A DNA stretch of 64,000 bases from Gorsachius magnificus (lineage: Eukaryota; Chordata; Aves; Pelecaniformes; Ardeidae), in contig CM067087.1 in the NCBI GenBank assembly GCA_034008185.1, forward strand, positions 44,224,590 to 44,288,589, in the 5' to 3' direction. The notes under the pieces were generated by a model. It did no database searches. It worked only from the letters and a program-made list of their open reading frames with translations, and was not told where the DNA came from. Shown here piece by piece: positions 40,065-51,791 of the stretch. Every line of letters starts with the position of its first letter. Position 1 is the stretch's first letter. The position numbers and the translations under genes are program-made.

Positions 40065-42429
40065 AAAAGTGGGCAAGTGGGGACCCGATCCCTGTACCTC
40101 CTCGGGTACGTGATGCGGCACGTGCTGCGTATGGACAGCATGGAAAGCAGAGACGCCTTTGGTGGGGAATCTCTTGAAATCTTTTGGAGGTGAGGAGGAA
40201 GGTATTCACATACCGACTCAGCTCTCTTCACCCAGCAGCATAATCCCCTTCGCGAGATCACCATGGGCCAGCACCCTGCTCGCGTTTTGCTTCTCGCCTC
40301 TCATCTCAGCAGATTGCTTTCCCTCTGTTTTGTGGGAACGCAGTTGCCTTCATCACGGTCTGACTTGTGATAAGCAAGCCATAAATGGCTTGAAATTCGG
40401 GTTATTCAGATAAGTGTCCTAAATTGTGACTATAGAAAGTTGAGCACGTAGGTGTTTCAGTTTGATCTACAGTGGAAACTAATCCAAATTTAATTATAGT
40501 GTATTGTTAAACAGATGCAATCTACCATAATCCCATAATATTCTAGAATTACAATATAATGACTTTCTACTTCTAGAATATTTTTTTATATTTTTACAAC
40601 TTCATAAGTCTAGAATAATTTTACATCCCTACAGTTATTTCCATGTAGAAAAAGAAATGGCTACTTCTGTACCTAGAACAGAGTAAGCTGTTGTTTTCCT
40701 GGTATATATGTCCTTTACTAGTATAGCAATTTAAATATAGAAGTCCAAACTCGTTAGACTTTTAAAACTTTGAAGCGCAGTTCATGCATTTAGATTAGTG
40801 TCTACTTTGCAGACTGCTCCCCAGACAAAATAATTAAGGCATTTTTCTTCTGTAACTGGGGGCAAAGTTGCTTCCTGGCCTTGAGATGTAGGAGACGTTG
40901 AAAGGCGACTGCACGTTACATTTTTCTTGATTACTTCTGTAGTACGTGAAGGAATCTTTCGACATATAATCCTTAAAATATTGATCTTGTAGAGAAAGCC
41001 CAAGACCAGAAGGGATCGCCTGTCACCAAGCTTGCCGCTCAGGTGGCATCCCGGGAAGGTGGCTATGGGGTTGCGTTGCAGACTCATCCATCTCACCTCT
41101 GGTTTTTCCCAGCTTGCTGCAGGGAGTCTCAGGGTGGGGTTAGGTATCACTATATGCAAGTATTATAGAGTTTTTTTATTTTTCATTTAATTATGTTGCC
41201 TTTCAGCAATATAATTGCCTTACAGACTTTCAGGATGTGCCAGCACAAGGGAAATGCCTTTGAAAGAAGAGCTGGAGCAGGAGCTGCTGGGTGCGGAGCT
41301 TCCCCATAAACCAAGTCACTTCTTCAAACATTCGAACAGAGACTAACAAATCGAGCTAACTCCAAGTGCTCGGTTTTTATTAGCTGGACCATTTTTTTTT
41401 TCTCCTTTCTAAGTGCTGATACCCTAACTTAACATTTTATGGGGTATATTAGAGAAATTCTGCAGCTGATTGTAGCCTATAAAATTAATGTACTGATGCT
41501 CCCAGTATTTGAGTTTATTGAGGTATAAATACTAGAACATGGTGTACTATATAGTTCAGCTGCTTCCTTGTTATATTTTTCTGAGCCTTTTTGCTTATTT
41601 TATTTCTGTGATACTCAAGACAAATGGTTTCCTGGTTTTGATTTTGTCCTGGCATTTTTGAGCAGGCTGTTTCTTAACAGTGTAGAATTCAACAACATGA
41701 ATAACATTTTCTGTTTACTGCTCACATTTTAAAAAGCATAACTTCTTTTTGAAAAGAGAGTATTCCAGATGTCTCCGAGCAGTAGGAGATGTATGGAGTA
41801 TACAGTCTAGTAAAACAGCAAATAGAGCAGAAGGATTAAAAAGTGGTGCGTGTTAGCAAATGGTCCAAATTTAAACACTAGTCAACACCAGGACTTCATT
41901 TTAGGTAAGTGAAATTCACATGTGAAATATTAAATTTTGAACTTTATAAATACATTTCCTTAGGTCCAGGACATCGTGTGTTTCCAAGTCATCTTTAAGA
42001 CTTCCTTTTTCATTTAATTTTGATTAGGCTTTCTAAAACGGAATAAACATAAAAGCATAAAAAAAAAAAGTAAACCATGAAAGCTAAATGCAAAGCAGAT
42101 ATATCAGCAGCAAAAATAGGAAAGCCAGACTGCTTGTTCCTTAAGTGCAGTATGGGGGGGAAAACCCCTCTTTGTGTTGCTCCCCCTCAGCAGCAATAGC
42201 AGACTTGCCTTTCGTTGCAGCCACTCTTTTATTTCTTGAAATCCCAGTCTCCTCATCCTCACCCGCTTGGGTGGGTAAATCCCTTAGATGGTTTGAGAAC
42301 GTGATCTAAAGAGCAATTAAGTCAACGAGAGCCTTTAATATTGAAAGGAGGGTTCTTTATAGGTGCCTGTTGCACAAGGGAGGTTTGGCTTCGGCGGTCA
42401 GGATAATTTGGTACCAGTGTCGCCCCTGG

Positions 42430-42575
42430 GTGAGATGGAGGGACATGGAGTTGCCATCCCTGGGGGCTGTTAAGGAAAGGACAGACAAATTCTAGGCAAA
42501 CATCTACTGGGTGAAATTTTGTCAGGGAATGGACTAACTGACCCTTATTTCCAATTACTTCTGTGTTGATTTTTA
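42430..42575 (+). mobile_element. Possible old CR1-like remnant
   Basis: Sense-strand phrases such as gagttgccatccctggggg, gttaaggaaaggacagac and, further on, atggactaactgaccc followed by ttccaattacttctgtg have the order and feel of a decayed LINE/CR1 3' region. Many bases differ, so this is a weak call. Confidence 0.35.
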
Positions 42576-43546
42576 AGGTAACGGTGTCAACATGTCAATC
42601 GAATGCTATTTACAGTAGCCCGGTGTTACTGTAAAAGATGCAAAAACTGCTTATGTGGTACTTCGGGAAATTCAGTTTTGTGGGTCTGTTTTAAACCATC
42701 ACCTGTTTACTTAAACTGTTCTTGATCTCTTTAGTCCACCATTTTCCATCATTTTCAGATGAAACTTTACAGCAGCATTCTCAAGCCAGTTTAATGCTAG
42801 TTTCCCTCTTCATTTGACTGAATGTAATCCCCTAAAATGTGAAATATGGAAAGATACCTGCTTAGATCCAGAAAAGGTATCATCAGGAAATCACATGATT
42901 TTTCTGGGAGGTCATCTGAGAAGCTGCTATGGAACGTTCAGGTGAACACAAGGAAGCCCAAGAGACAGAGTCACGGAAAACATGGCACAAAATCATCATT
43001 CTATTTAAATGGAATGTCTAAGCTCTCGGTGTATTCAGTGGTTGAAAATGTAACGTCGACTGAGAGCACGGGCTCTGCTGTTGCATGGCTTTTTCCCATT
43101 TATGTCAGTTGTATGTGCTTGTACCCTCAAGAGCACCTGCTAATAGGATTAAATGCCTGATGCAAAAAGAAATCTTCATACAGCAAACTTTTACAAATGC
43201 CAAATGTTTGACCAGTGGTACCTACAAGCTCAGATGTGTTATCTTACCCTAATTCTTTCCCTGTATTTTTCTCTTGGTCCCAAAGAAACAGCCGTGTCAC
43301 AGATCACTCTAATTAATAAGGGCTTTAGAAGTGGAGACGACAGAGGCAGCGCCTGTGGGAACTTTGAAAAACACCATAAAATTTCAATTTTCTTTGCTCT
43401 GTTTGCAGTGTAGAAGCGAAGTAAACAAAACCCCAGTCTGAGTGCAATGGTTGCATTCTGTCTGAGCTACGTGCCCTCCAGGAGAACCAGGGTATGTTTT
43501 TGCCGAGGCTGCCTTCTAATTCCCATCATCTGCCTTCCTTCTCCAG

Positions 43547-43669
43547 ACGTGGACGAGTGTGCGGTGGTGAACGGTGGCTGCCAGCAAGGCTGCGTCAACA
43601 CACACGGCTCCTTCCACTGCCAGTGCCGGGCAGGACACAGGCTCCATGCTGATGAGCGCACTTGCATAG
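43547..43669 (+). CDS. MEGF6: MEGF6 exon B: calcium-binding EGF-like domain
   Basis: This is a 123-bp exon in phase 1-1. The acceptor is ccttctccag (AG at 43545-43546) and the donor is gtaagt from 43670. It encodes an EGF repeat opening [12 protein letters not shown], with six correctly spaced cysteines and the [11 protein letters not shown] core. The calcium-binding signature (D-x-D-E-C plus the Asn and the aromatic residue between C3 and C4) is complete. It ends TCI with a split codon that joins exon C to give TCI-AVNPC, paralleling the human TCL-AINSC junction as I recall it. This fixes the exon as the one directly before exon C. No lesions are visible. Confidence 0.93.
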
Positions 43670-46600
43670 GTAAGTAAACGTTTAACAAGCACTTCACGTA
43701 CTTCAGGACGTGTTCTCCTCTGCTAAACCTGTCTCTGTGTAAGAGCAAAGGTTTGTAGGCTCCCTCAGTCTGTGTTTTGCCTAGTTCACAGAGGATGCCG
43801 GGATCCCTTCCAGTTCAAGTTGTTTGTCAGAATTCACGTGTTTCCAAATTTGTTCTTTCTTTGAGAGCAAAGCGGTGATGGCATCCCATGTTTCTGTGAT
43901 GCCGTCTTGTGAAAACGTCTTTTGTTTCGCAGCAGGCATTAAGGAAACAGGAGGTCTTCATTTCCAGTGAAAATGTGATTCCAATTCTGAGTATTTTTTC
44001 TTTGTGTCCCATCCCCCTCCGTGTTCCAGCTGTGTCCTGGGCTTTTCTGCCCCCATTACTCTTCCTCTCACTTAGTTTTTTTGCCTGCTTGTTCTGAAGA
44101 GGTGCAAGCAGTGGATAGTGAAATCTCCTGCCCACGGGTGCCTGGCAGAACACTGCCCTTCCAGCCAAGCAGGCCCAAAGTGCAGCTTGTGTCTTCAGTG
44201 ATAAAACCAAAATAAAAGCTTGTGGTTGCCACCCTGAAGTTGGATTTAACCTTACAGTAGGTGACCACCTCCGTCAGAATGCCCGCACTGGGACCCTGTA
44301 GGCTTTCCTGGGTCGTGGCAGGAGCAGAGGCAGGAGGATGTCATTAACTGGGTTGAGGGGTGAGATGATGAAGGAAAATCTCTGCGACTGTGCTGCAGTG
44401 AGCAGAGTAGAAGATCCTCTTGGGAGGATCAAGAGCAGAGGCCAAATTTGTGAATTACTAAGATACATTTGAGAATTTGGTGCTATGGACGGGTAGCTAG
44501 AGAGGGAGCTCTAAAAGGCTAATGAAATATTTAAGGATACACTCAGAGGTCTTCTCTGGTTTTCAGAGAGTGCAAGAAGAGAAAAAGCCCTACCCTTCAT
44601 CTCTTCAGCCTTTGCTGTATGTTGAATTTTTTAGGTAAAACAGGAATGCAGAATTGTCTGCTTGGGTCTGTTTTACATTTTAGTTGTTAGGCACAGTGAG
44701 AAGTATGGATGTGGTGGGCCGAAAACTCTCCTCCGAGGCATATTACATGAATGTTTAGTTTGTGCTAATCCTTTCCTCACGCAGGAGGTGCCTATGCGTG
44801 TGAAGCTGAGAGTTTTGAGCACTTTTCCTGAGATTCTACTCCTGCGGGGGGCTGATAATTAGGGTGCTATAGATTTGCAAAAGCCCCTTGTTCCTACAGT
44901 GGTCCTATGCCCTTTGATCCATTCCCTTATCTACATCAGTCTTAAAAGGTTGCACCGCTCCTGTACCTCGGGGGTGCATCTTCATCTGCTGCAGTCCTGT
45001 TTGCAACATCTCCGTTAAAACTGATGCTGAATGTCCCTTGCTCTGGCAGCAAAACCTGTGCTGTGCTCCGTGGCACACCCAAGCAAAGGGCAACACATGA
45101 AAGAAGCTCTTCAGTTCATGAATGCTTGCTTGTGGATGCGTTCCCCTTTTTGCCAACATTTAATATAGAGCATGAGTTGGCTGCAGGTCTCATCTGGGCA
45201 ACTGCTCTGCTAAGCGGAACGATGCTCGCAGTTGTACTGACAGGCGTCTGCTGTTGGGCAGAGGAATCCCATTCCAAGAAACAGGTATTAGAAAACAGTA
45301 GGAAGAGGGGGGATATGATCCCAAAGGCTATACACCCTGTTTTTCAGATTTGGGTGAAAATCCACTGATTTACGGTATGGAGTTACCCTGTGCATGCTTG
45401 TGTACATGAGAGCACCGCAGAGCTCGGCAGTTCAGCCCGTGACACAGTGCCCGTTCATGTGCTTGTGGAGAGGATTAGCAGCTCTGCCATTAAAAATAAA
45501 CCCGGTGTTGCTTAGATTGGACTCCGAGCCCTGAAACAAGACATGCAGAGTTAATTCTGCACGTTGCTGAAAATAATAATAATAATAGTAATAAAAAAAA
45601 ATACTGTCCTTGTGTTACATTTAAATCAGTACAAAAGTCAAGTTGCTGAATTCTGCAAAAAGGATTAAAATGTCCTGTTATTTGGGGAGAAGAAAAGGAC
45701 ATAATTTGTTTAAATTTTTAAGCCTGATTTTAGGTAATGTGAGAACAGTCAAGTGTGGTCAGACCACATCTGCAGAATAAGTTCACTCACAGTTTGGTCA
45801 TTGTCTTGGTTCTTGCACAAAGTCCCTTGGTTGTGCTTAACATCAGCCAAAAATGTCATCAGTCATTTCTGGTATTATCACAGCAATAAATTTACTGATG
45901 CAACTAGAACACAAGACGTACCAGTGCTCAAGCTGCGGGAAAAATGGTTTTTATTTAAAGAACTTACCCTTTTAGGTTTGTTGGGTTTACCACATACTGA
46001 GACTTTCAGTGGGTTTTGAAATTAACTGCAATTAAAAATACAGTGAAGTCTCAGTCTTTTCTCGATCCTCTTAGTTGGAGGAGGGATGGGTAAGGAAACA
46101 CTAGTGTAAGAGAATTAATGTAAAAGCAGTGTGGTTCATATTTAACTGGAAACACTAATGTTTTTCTGTGAATTAAAACAAAAGAGAGAAATTCATCTCT
46201 GTCTGATCAGATCTGACCAAGGAAGACCCAGAAGTGAAAGATGTTTTGTTTGAGTTAGATTACTCCCTCTTAAATAGTCTAATTTTTGGCTGTCGTAGAG
46301 GGGGAATTTTATACAAAAAAGGACTAAAGTGGCTTTGGGGAAAAAGAGTGAGAGAACTGAATAATAAATGCAAAAAGTATGTATTACGGTAATTAAATGA
46401 ATTTACCTGTGTAATATGTAAAAACTCCTATGGACATAGAATAGCCAAGTTTTCTCATGGCACAGATAATCAAGAAGCTCAGCTTGGAGTTGTCCTAACC
46501 ATGAACATTATCAGAAAGCAAGTTTTCATTTCACAAATGTACATATTCACAAGAAGTTATTAAAAATACTTAATACGGTGCTCAGTTCTGTTTTCAGTAT

Positions 46601-47043
46601 CTCAGAAATTATCGAGGAGAAACAGAAATAAATCCTAAGAGGAGAGGCAGGACTAAGTTTCAGAGAGAGCTGCTACCATGATAATGGATATACACAATAC
46701 TGAGCGGAGGATATTGAGTTCTGTTTCAGCTGTTTAGACAAGACACCAAAATAAATGGGTATAATAAGCTCTCATGCGTTGGAGCACAAGACAGTTACTA
46801 ATTGACGAGGACGGAGAGAAGCATTTCATGTAAACCAATAATCCAGGCATGCCGAGCACCGGGATTTGGGCACTAACTGCTTGCACTGACCATTGGGGAT
46901 GGAGAGTTTGCCTCTTCTGCTGCACCAGTTTATATGTTCAGGTTTGAGCACTCATCTGGTCACAAAGTCGACCCAGTAACACCCCTCTCTCTCAACCTAG
47001 TGCAGCTAGGCGGAACATCTAGCGTTTCAAGTAGGGCTTGCAT

Positions 47044-47410
47044 TAGAATCATAGAATCATTTAGGTTGGAAAAGACCTTTAAGATCGTCAAGTCCAACCA
47101 TTAACCTAACGGTGCCATCCCACCACTAAACGCTGGCTGTAAGCACCTCGTCTGCCCGGCTTTTAAATCCCCCCAGGGATGGGGACTTGAGCACTTCCCT
47201 GGGCAGCCCATTCCAGTGCCTGGCAACCCTTTCGGTGAAGAAATTTTTCCTAATGTCAAACCTAAACCTCCCCTGGCAAACTTCAGACCATTTCCCTTCG
47301 TCCTATCACCCATTACCAGGGAGAAGAGGCTGACCCCCAGCTCGCTACAGCCTCCTGTCAGGCAGTTGTAGAGGGCTAAACAGCCCCAGTTCCCTCAGCT
47401 GCTCCTCGTA
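47044..47410 (-). mobile_element. CR1 LINE, 5'-truncated
   Basis: It starts with tagaatcatagaatcattta, the reversed CR1 tail. It then continues as the antisense 3' UTR and end of ORF2, through ccctgggcagcccattccag and gtgaagaaatttttcctaat, to about cagctgctcctcgta. Among the antisense copies in this window it matches those at 18.7 and 34.6 kb best. Its frame is broken, so it is probably older than the copy in exon C. It is antisense to MEGF6. Confidence 0.94.
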
Positions 47411-48844
47411 TTAATAATATTTCTTCTGTGGATACTTTAGAGGATCTAAGAATCTCTCCCACATACTAAGAATAAAAAGGGACTCCGTTCTGGAAGTGAG
47501 CTGTTTACGGAAGGTGGTTATCTCAGCTTCAGAATGAGAAACAAGCATCCCTTTGGACAGGCTTTTCAGATGAACCCAGCCCAGATTTCTGTTATGTTCA
47601 TTCTTTCCACGTCGTCTTTTTCTTTTTGGCAACCCTGTGTTTCTGGGAGCAAAAGTGCCAAAATCACTTGAGGGGAAGCAGATTTTGCAGCCTGGATGGC
47701 TTGGAAGTCTCCCATACATAAGGAAGTGGATCTATCATCTTATAAGATATTCAACTTACATCCAAAGAGTCAAAAACATGGGATAAGCTACTTTCTCGGG
47801 TGGTTGCACAGAAGATTACTGAATTTCTGTCACAAGATTTTTCCGGCAAGTCCGTTTCTCCTACCACATCATCACAGTGACTAACCACTGGTGGTCCATC
47901 CCTCCACCACTAGTGGGATCGTCAAAATACATGGTTTGAAGAAATCTGTTGTTTGTCATTCCTCCTACTCTCGAAACTTCTGCTGGCACTCTAAAGCAAC
48001 CAACCTCTAAAATGGGTTGGCTTGTTCAATGAAAGTAAAATGCTTTCTTCGTGAATCCTTTGATGGTCTCTGATACTTTGTGCCATGCCAGAATCCCATC
48101 TTTTTCAATGCTCCTTTTCTTTCTTAGCTTTTTGGTCCCACAGATTTTGTTCAATATTAAATTCATTTTTAGATATATGTGCCAGACTGAATGTTCACTA
48201 CAAATTAAGTAATTAGAATAACCAAAGGTAACATTGCCCATTATTTTGTTTTGTTTTTAATGCCTTGATTTTGATAATGTAATGAAATTAACTTTGTTAA
48301 ACTTTAACTGACTGGTGTCTGGAAAGCAGAAACTCAGACAGATAACATGTTTATTGTGGTATCGGGCTGTGGTTTTGGATTGATGTAAATTCATTGTCTT
48401 CCCTGGAATTTATTCTTGTTTGAACTCCTGGAACTGACAGCAGAGCGTAGTCTTTAGAGCCTGGATTCATCTCTGGTGCCAGCTGTTATGTCTGATGTCT
48501 GCCTTATGTAGAAAAGCTGTTGAGATGTGGGGGTTTATGGAGACTTTCACACACCAAGGCTCTTAATAGAGGAAGCCACAAAGAAATTATCTCTACACAT
48601 CTATAATGTGAGTTTTTCCACATAAGTGATATGTCTGGAGTTACATTTCTTGTCATTGATAAGGTTGGACTTGAGGTGGTGGAAAGCATAGGCTCAAAGA
48701 GACTGTGTGTTCTAACCCCATGGTTGCTACGTATACATCCAACTATGGCTTCATACTCAGGGTTTTCTGTTCAGATGTGAGCACTATTATTGAAAATAAC
48801 CGGTTGAGAAATGTATGTTTCTCAACCACCAGCAGAACTTTGTC

Positions 48845-49400
48845 GTTGCTGCTTGCTGCCTCCCGCCGCCACCCCCCTTCCTGCGATGCTGTCGGCATCG
48901 CCAGGGGTTATCCCCCGAGCCGGGGCCGGGCACGTACCGCCGTGCCTGCCAGGGCTTGCCAGCGGGGCTGGTTTTCTACCAAACTTCAAGCGTAAATCTT
49001 TGAAAGTGTAGGGCGTGCCGTATTTCTGCCATAGCCCCACGCATGTACTCAGACCTCTAGCCACAAGCCCCTTTAGGAGAGGTGGAACGTGACTCGTGAC
49101 ATGCCAGATTGCTCCCTTTTTCTGACCAAAGATGCGTTGCCAGCACCTGGCAGCACAAACACAACTCATCCTGTTCCTTCCCTGTCTGGCACCTTCTCCC
49201 GGAGCCCTTGCGATGCCTCGGCAGCAGGCGGTGACAAACCTGGCCATGACCGCTCCGGCGTGATCCCTCGCTCCCCAGCTGCCGGCAGAGCCCCGTGCAG
49301 GGCCAGGCAGCTTGGCCCCGCCAGCACAAGCTCTCGGCGCAGGAGTTTGCGCCCATCCCCTTCTGGCTTCAAAGCCTCCAAAAATCTCAGTGTGGCAGGT
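48845..49400. other. GC- and CpG-rich intronic segment
   Basis: Two dense patches (about 48850-48990 and 49190-49380) contain many CpG dinucleotides against an AT-rich background. Several overlapping frames on both strands stay open here, as expected from GC-rich sequence with few stops. No splice-bounded exon, TATA element or recognisable protein domain is seen. An intronic CpG island or enhancer is possible, as is plain composition drift. Confidence 0.35.
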
Positions 49401-50818
49401 TGCTTCTTATCTCCCCTTGCATCCAATTTGGCTTATGCCCAGAAAAGGAGGGAGAAGATGGCACTTTCAAAAATTGAGATGTGTATTCTGTCGCTCGGAG
49501 CCGATTTAAGGCGTTTTTCATCTTCTGAAATATTTTCATCTTATTTGAATATTCTTGCTGAAAAACAGGTCTTGGGATACAAATGTGCAGCGAGCAGGGA
49601 AGCTCTGAGTGTATTGGGTCTGCTGTCTCCCACGTAGAAATCGAGCTGCTTTCAAGTTACATTGCAGGTTTGAAGGCATGGGTGGAGATCAGACACCAGG
49701 GTCGGGTCCAGTGTGCAGCGAGGTGTCTCCTGGCTGCTGCTGTGTATGCATCCATGACAGTGTAAAAATCTGCTTTTCTTTTTGTCTTTTTAACACAGAT
49801 TTGACTGCACAAGCCAAGTAGTTGCTAATTGGTAGCGTAGGGTGAAATGCATCCTCCAGCAGCTTTTGTGGCTAATGTTTTCTTAATGTCAGTTATGGAT
49901 AAATGAATTAATATTAATATTCCTAAAATAAATATCAAAGCTCTTTGCTGACTTCCTTGGGTCCAGAGTTTCATGCCTTCCACGAAGGAGCAAATAGTCT
50001 TCCCAGCTACTCATGGAGAACGTAACACATCCCTGCTGTTAAAATATATATAGATGCAGTCATGCGCACGCTCACGCTTACGTACGTGCCGCACAATAAC
50101 AGGTTCAGACAGTCGGTCTTATTTTTATATGCAGCGTGTGAATAGGTGTGGGTGTCTGTTAATGTATTTTGGCAGGAGCAGAAATGTTTCTGCAGAGGCC
50201 AGGGATATACGTTGAACAACAAAAAAAAATAATATTAATTTGCCTGGGTGAAAGCAGCAGCGTCTTTGGAGATGTACTAAAGATGTACTAAAATGTTCCT
50301 TGCGGTTTGCTTTGTAAGTCTGGCCTGCGGAGCTTGTGGCTCCTGTCGTTTGCAGCTTCCTATGCATGAGGCCGAGGAAATCAGCCTGAAAGATAATTTT
50401 TTTTTATTTATTTATTTAAAATCACTGATAGCAGGCACAGAAAAAAAAAAAAACCAAACCCAAAACAATGGGAAAGTGCCAGTGGGGCCGGGCTATTTTT
50501 TTTTTTTTTTTCCCCTCCTTAGCTCAGTGGATTCTCAAGTGCTTTGCTGCTGTCAGATCAAAGGGTGGCTGTACTTCAGTCAGCATCACAGCTCTTAGAT
50601 CTCACCCGACTCTCACTGGAATCACAGGCTTTCGCCGGCGCGGGACGCTGTGTCAAACAAGCACCGCGAATGCCAGGCAGGGTAACAGGGACACAGGTGC
50701 ATTTATGAAAGCCGTTTGGCAAGGTTCGCATATTTTTCCTGTCATTTATGTATTTAAAATAGGAAATAAGTTTCTTGGGCGGTTGACGTGCGCTCCTTCA
50801 ATGTTTCCTCAGCTCCAG

Positions 50819-50886
50819 CTGTCAATCCCTGCAGCGTTACCAAGGGGGGCTGCGAGCAGGAGTGCGTTCAGCTCGGGGGAGACCAC
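50819..50886 (+). CDS. MEGF6: MEGF6 exon C, 5' half: EGF-like domain cut by CR1
   Basis: The acceptor is tttcctcagctccag (AG at 50817-50818), and the exon enters in phase 1 to read [16 protein letters not shown] then VQLGGDH. This carries the first three of six EGF cysteines and matches the human repeat beginning AINSC, including the unusual VQL after C3. After His the frame meets TGA at 50887-50889, the first codon of inserted CR1 sequence. Read as genomic DNA, the protein would therefore stop in the middle of this EGF repeat. The alternative acceptor AG at 50811-50812 would add six bases and keep frame. Confidence 0.88.
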
Positions 50887-51791
50887 TGAGCACCAAGCTG
50901 AGTGGTGCGGTTGACACACCAGAAGGACGGGATGTCATCCAGAGAGACCTGGACAGGCTGGAGAGGTGGGCCTGTGTGAAGCTCATGAGGTTCAACAAGG
51001 CCAAGTGCAAGGTCCTGCCCCTGGGTCGGGGTGACCCCCAGTATCAATACAGGCTGGGGGAAGAAAGGATGGAGAGCAGCCCTGCCGAGAGGGACTTGGG
51101 GGTGCTGGTGGATGAAAAGCTGGACATGAGCCGGCAATGTGCGCTGGCGGCCCAGAAGGCCAACTGTACTCTGGGCTGCATCAGGAGAAGCGTGGCCAGC
51201 AGGTCGAGGGAGGTGATTGTGCCCCTCTACTCTGCTCTGGTGAGACCTCCCCTGGAGACCTGCATCCAGCTCTGGAGCCCTCAGCACAAGAAGGACATGG
51301 ACCTGTTGGAGCGGGTCCAGAGGAGGGCTACTAAAATGATCCGAGGGGCTACTAAAATGATCCGAGGGCTGGAGCCCCTCTGCTCTGAGGCCAGGCTGGG
51401 AGAGTTGGGGGTGTTCAGCCTGGAGCAGAGGAGGCTGCGGGCAGAGCTGAGTGCGGCCGCTCAGGGCTTAAAAGGGGCCCATAGGAAAGGTGGGGACAAG
51501 CTTTTTAGTAGGGCCAGCTGGGACAGGACAAGGGGGGATGGCTTTAAACTAAAACAGGGTAGGTTTAGACTGGATCTAAGGAAGAAATTCTTTCCAGTGA
51601 GGGTGGTGAAACCCTGGCAGGGGTTGCCCAGAGAGGGGGTGGAGGCCCCATCCCTGGGACCATTCCAGGCCAGGTTGGCCGGGGCTGTGAGCAACCTGAT
51701 GTGGTTCAAGGTGTCCCTGCTCCTGCAGGGGGGTTGGGCTGGGTGGCCTCTGGGGGTCCCTTCCAGCCCAAAACATTCTGTGATTCTATGA
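50887..51791 (+). mobile_element. CR1 LINE inserted inside MEGF6 exon C
   Basis: About 905 bp, in the same direction as the gene. It begins inside the reverse-transcriptase region (caccaagctgagtggtgcgg, giving [14 protein letters not shown]). An open frame then runs to its own stop at 51789-51791, with motifs [42 protein letters not shown] and [17 protein letters not shown]. The 3' end is attctgtgattctatga, the expected CR1 terminal octamers. There is no poly-A and no obvious target-site duplication, which is normal for CR1. The uninterrupted frame of about 300 codons points to a young insertion. The breakpoints are uncertain by a few bases because of flanking matches. A 21-bp in-frame duplication lies inside at about 51326-51367. 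Confidence 0.95.
51326..51367 (+). repeat. 21-bp in-frame tandem duplication within CR1
   Basis: The unit ggctactaaaatgatccgagg occurs twice with a 21-bp offset, so the translated frame repeats seven residues ([14 protein letters not shown]). The frame is preserved. It may mark a CR1 subfamily or be private to this copy. Confidence 0.92.

Larger units (their letters stand above)
22737..43546 (+). other. MEGF6: MEGF6 intron between exons A and B (about 20.8 kb)
   Basis: The intron is bounded by gtaata and ctccag and has no supported exon. It contains a 24-nt perfect palindrome (24.16 kb), a hairpin (27.97 kb), T and dinucleotide tracts, a 21-bp tandem duplication (30.26 kb), a minus-strand CR1 (34.62 kb), a gag-like retroviral relic (39.5-39.9 kb) and two weak plus-strand CR1 remnants (40.0 and 42.4 kb). 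The remaining sequence shows nothing I can name. Confidence 0.85.
43670..50818 (+). other. MEGF6: MEGF6 intron between exons B and C (about 7.1 kb)
   Basis: The intron is bounded by gtaagt and ctccag. It contains a minus-strand CR1 (47.05-47.41 kb), GC-rich patches at 48.84-49.40 kb, an A/T-rich trinucleotide tract near 45.57 kb and T runs near 50.5 kb. No further exon was recognised. Confidence 0.88.

Noticed and set aside
49089..49637. A 182-codon plus-strand open frame in the GC-rich patch
   Set aside because: It has no recognisable domain, overlaps other equally open frames on both strands, and is explained by GC-rich composition with few stop codons.
50268..50292. Two copies of gatgtactaaa
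   Set aside because: An 11-bp near-tandem repeat is too short to be informative.
50862..51791. A 309-codon open frame that could be taken for a new gene or a novel MEGF6 domain
   Set aside because: Apart from its first dozen or so codons, which are out-of-frame exon C sequence, it is the CR1 reverse-transcriptase C-terminus. It is not in the MEGF6 frame.
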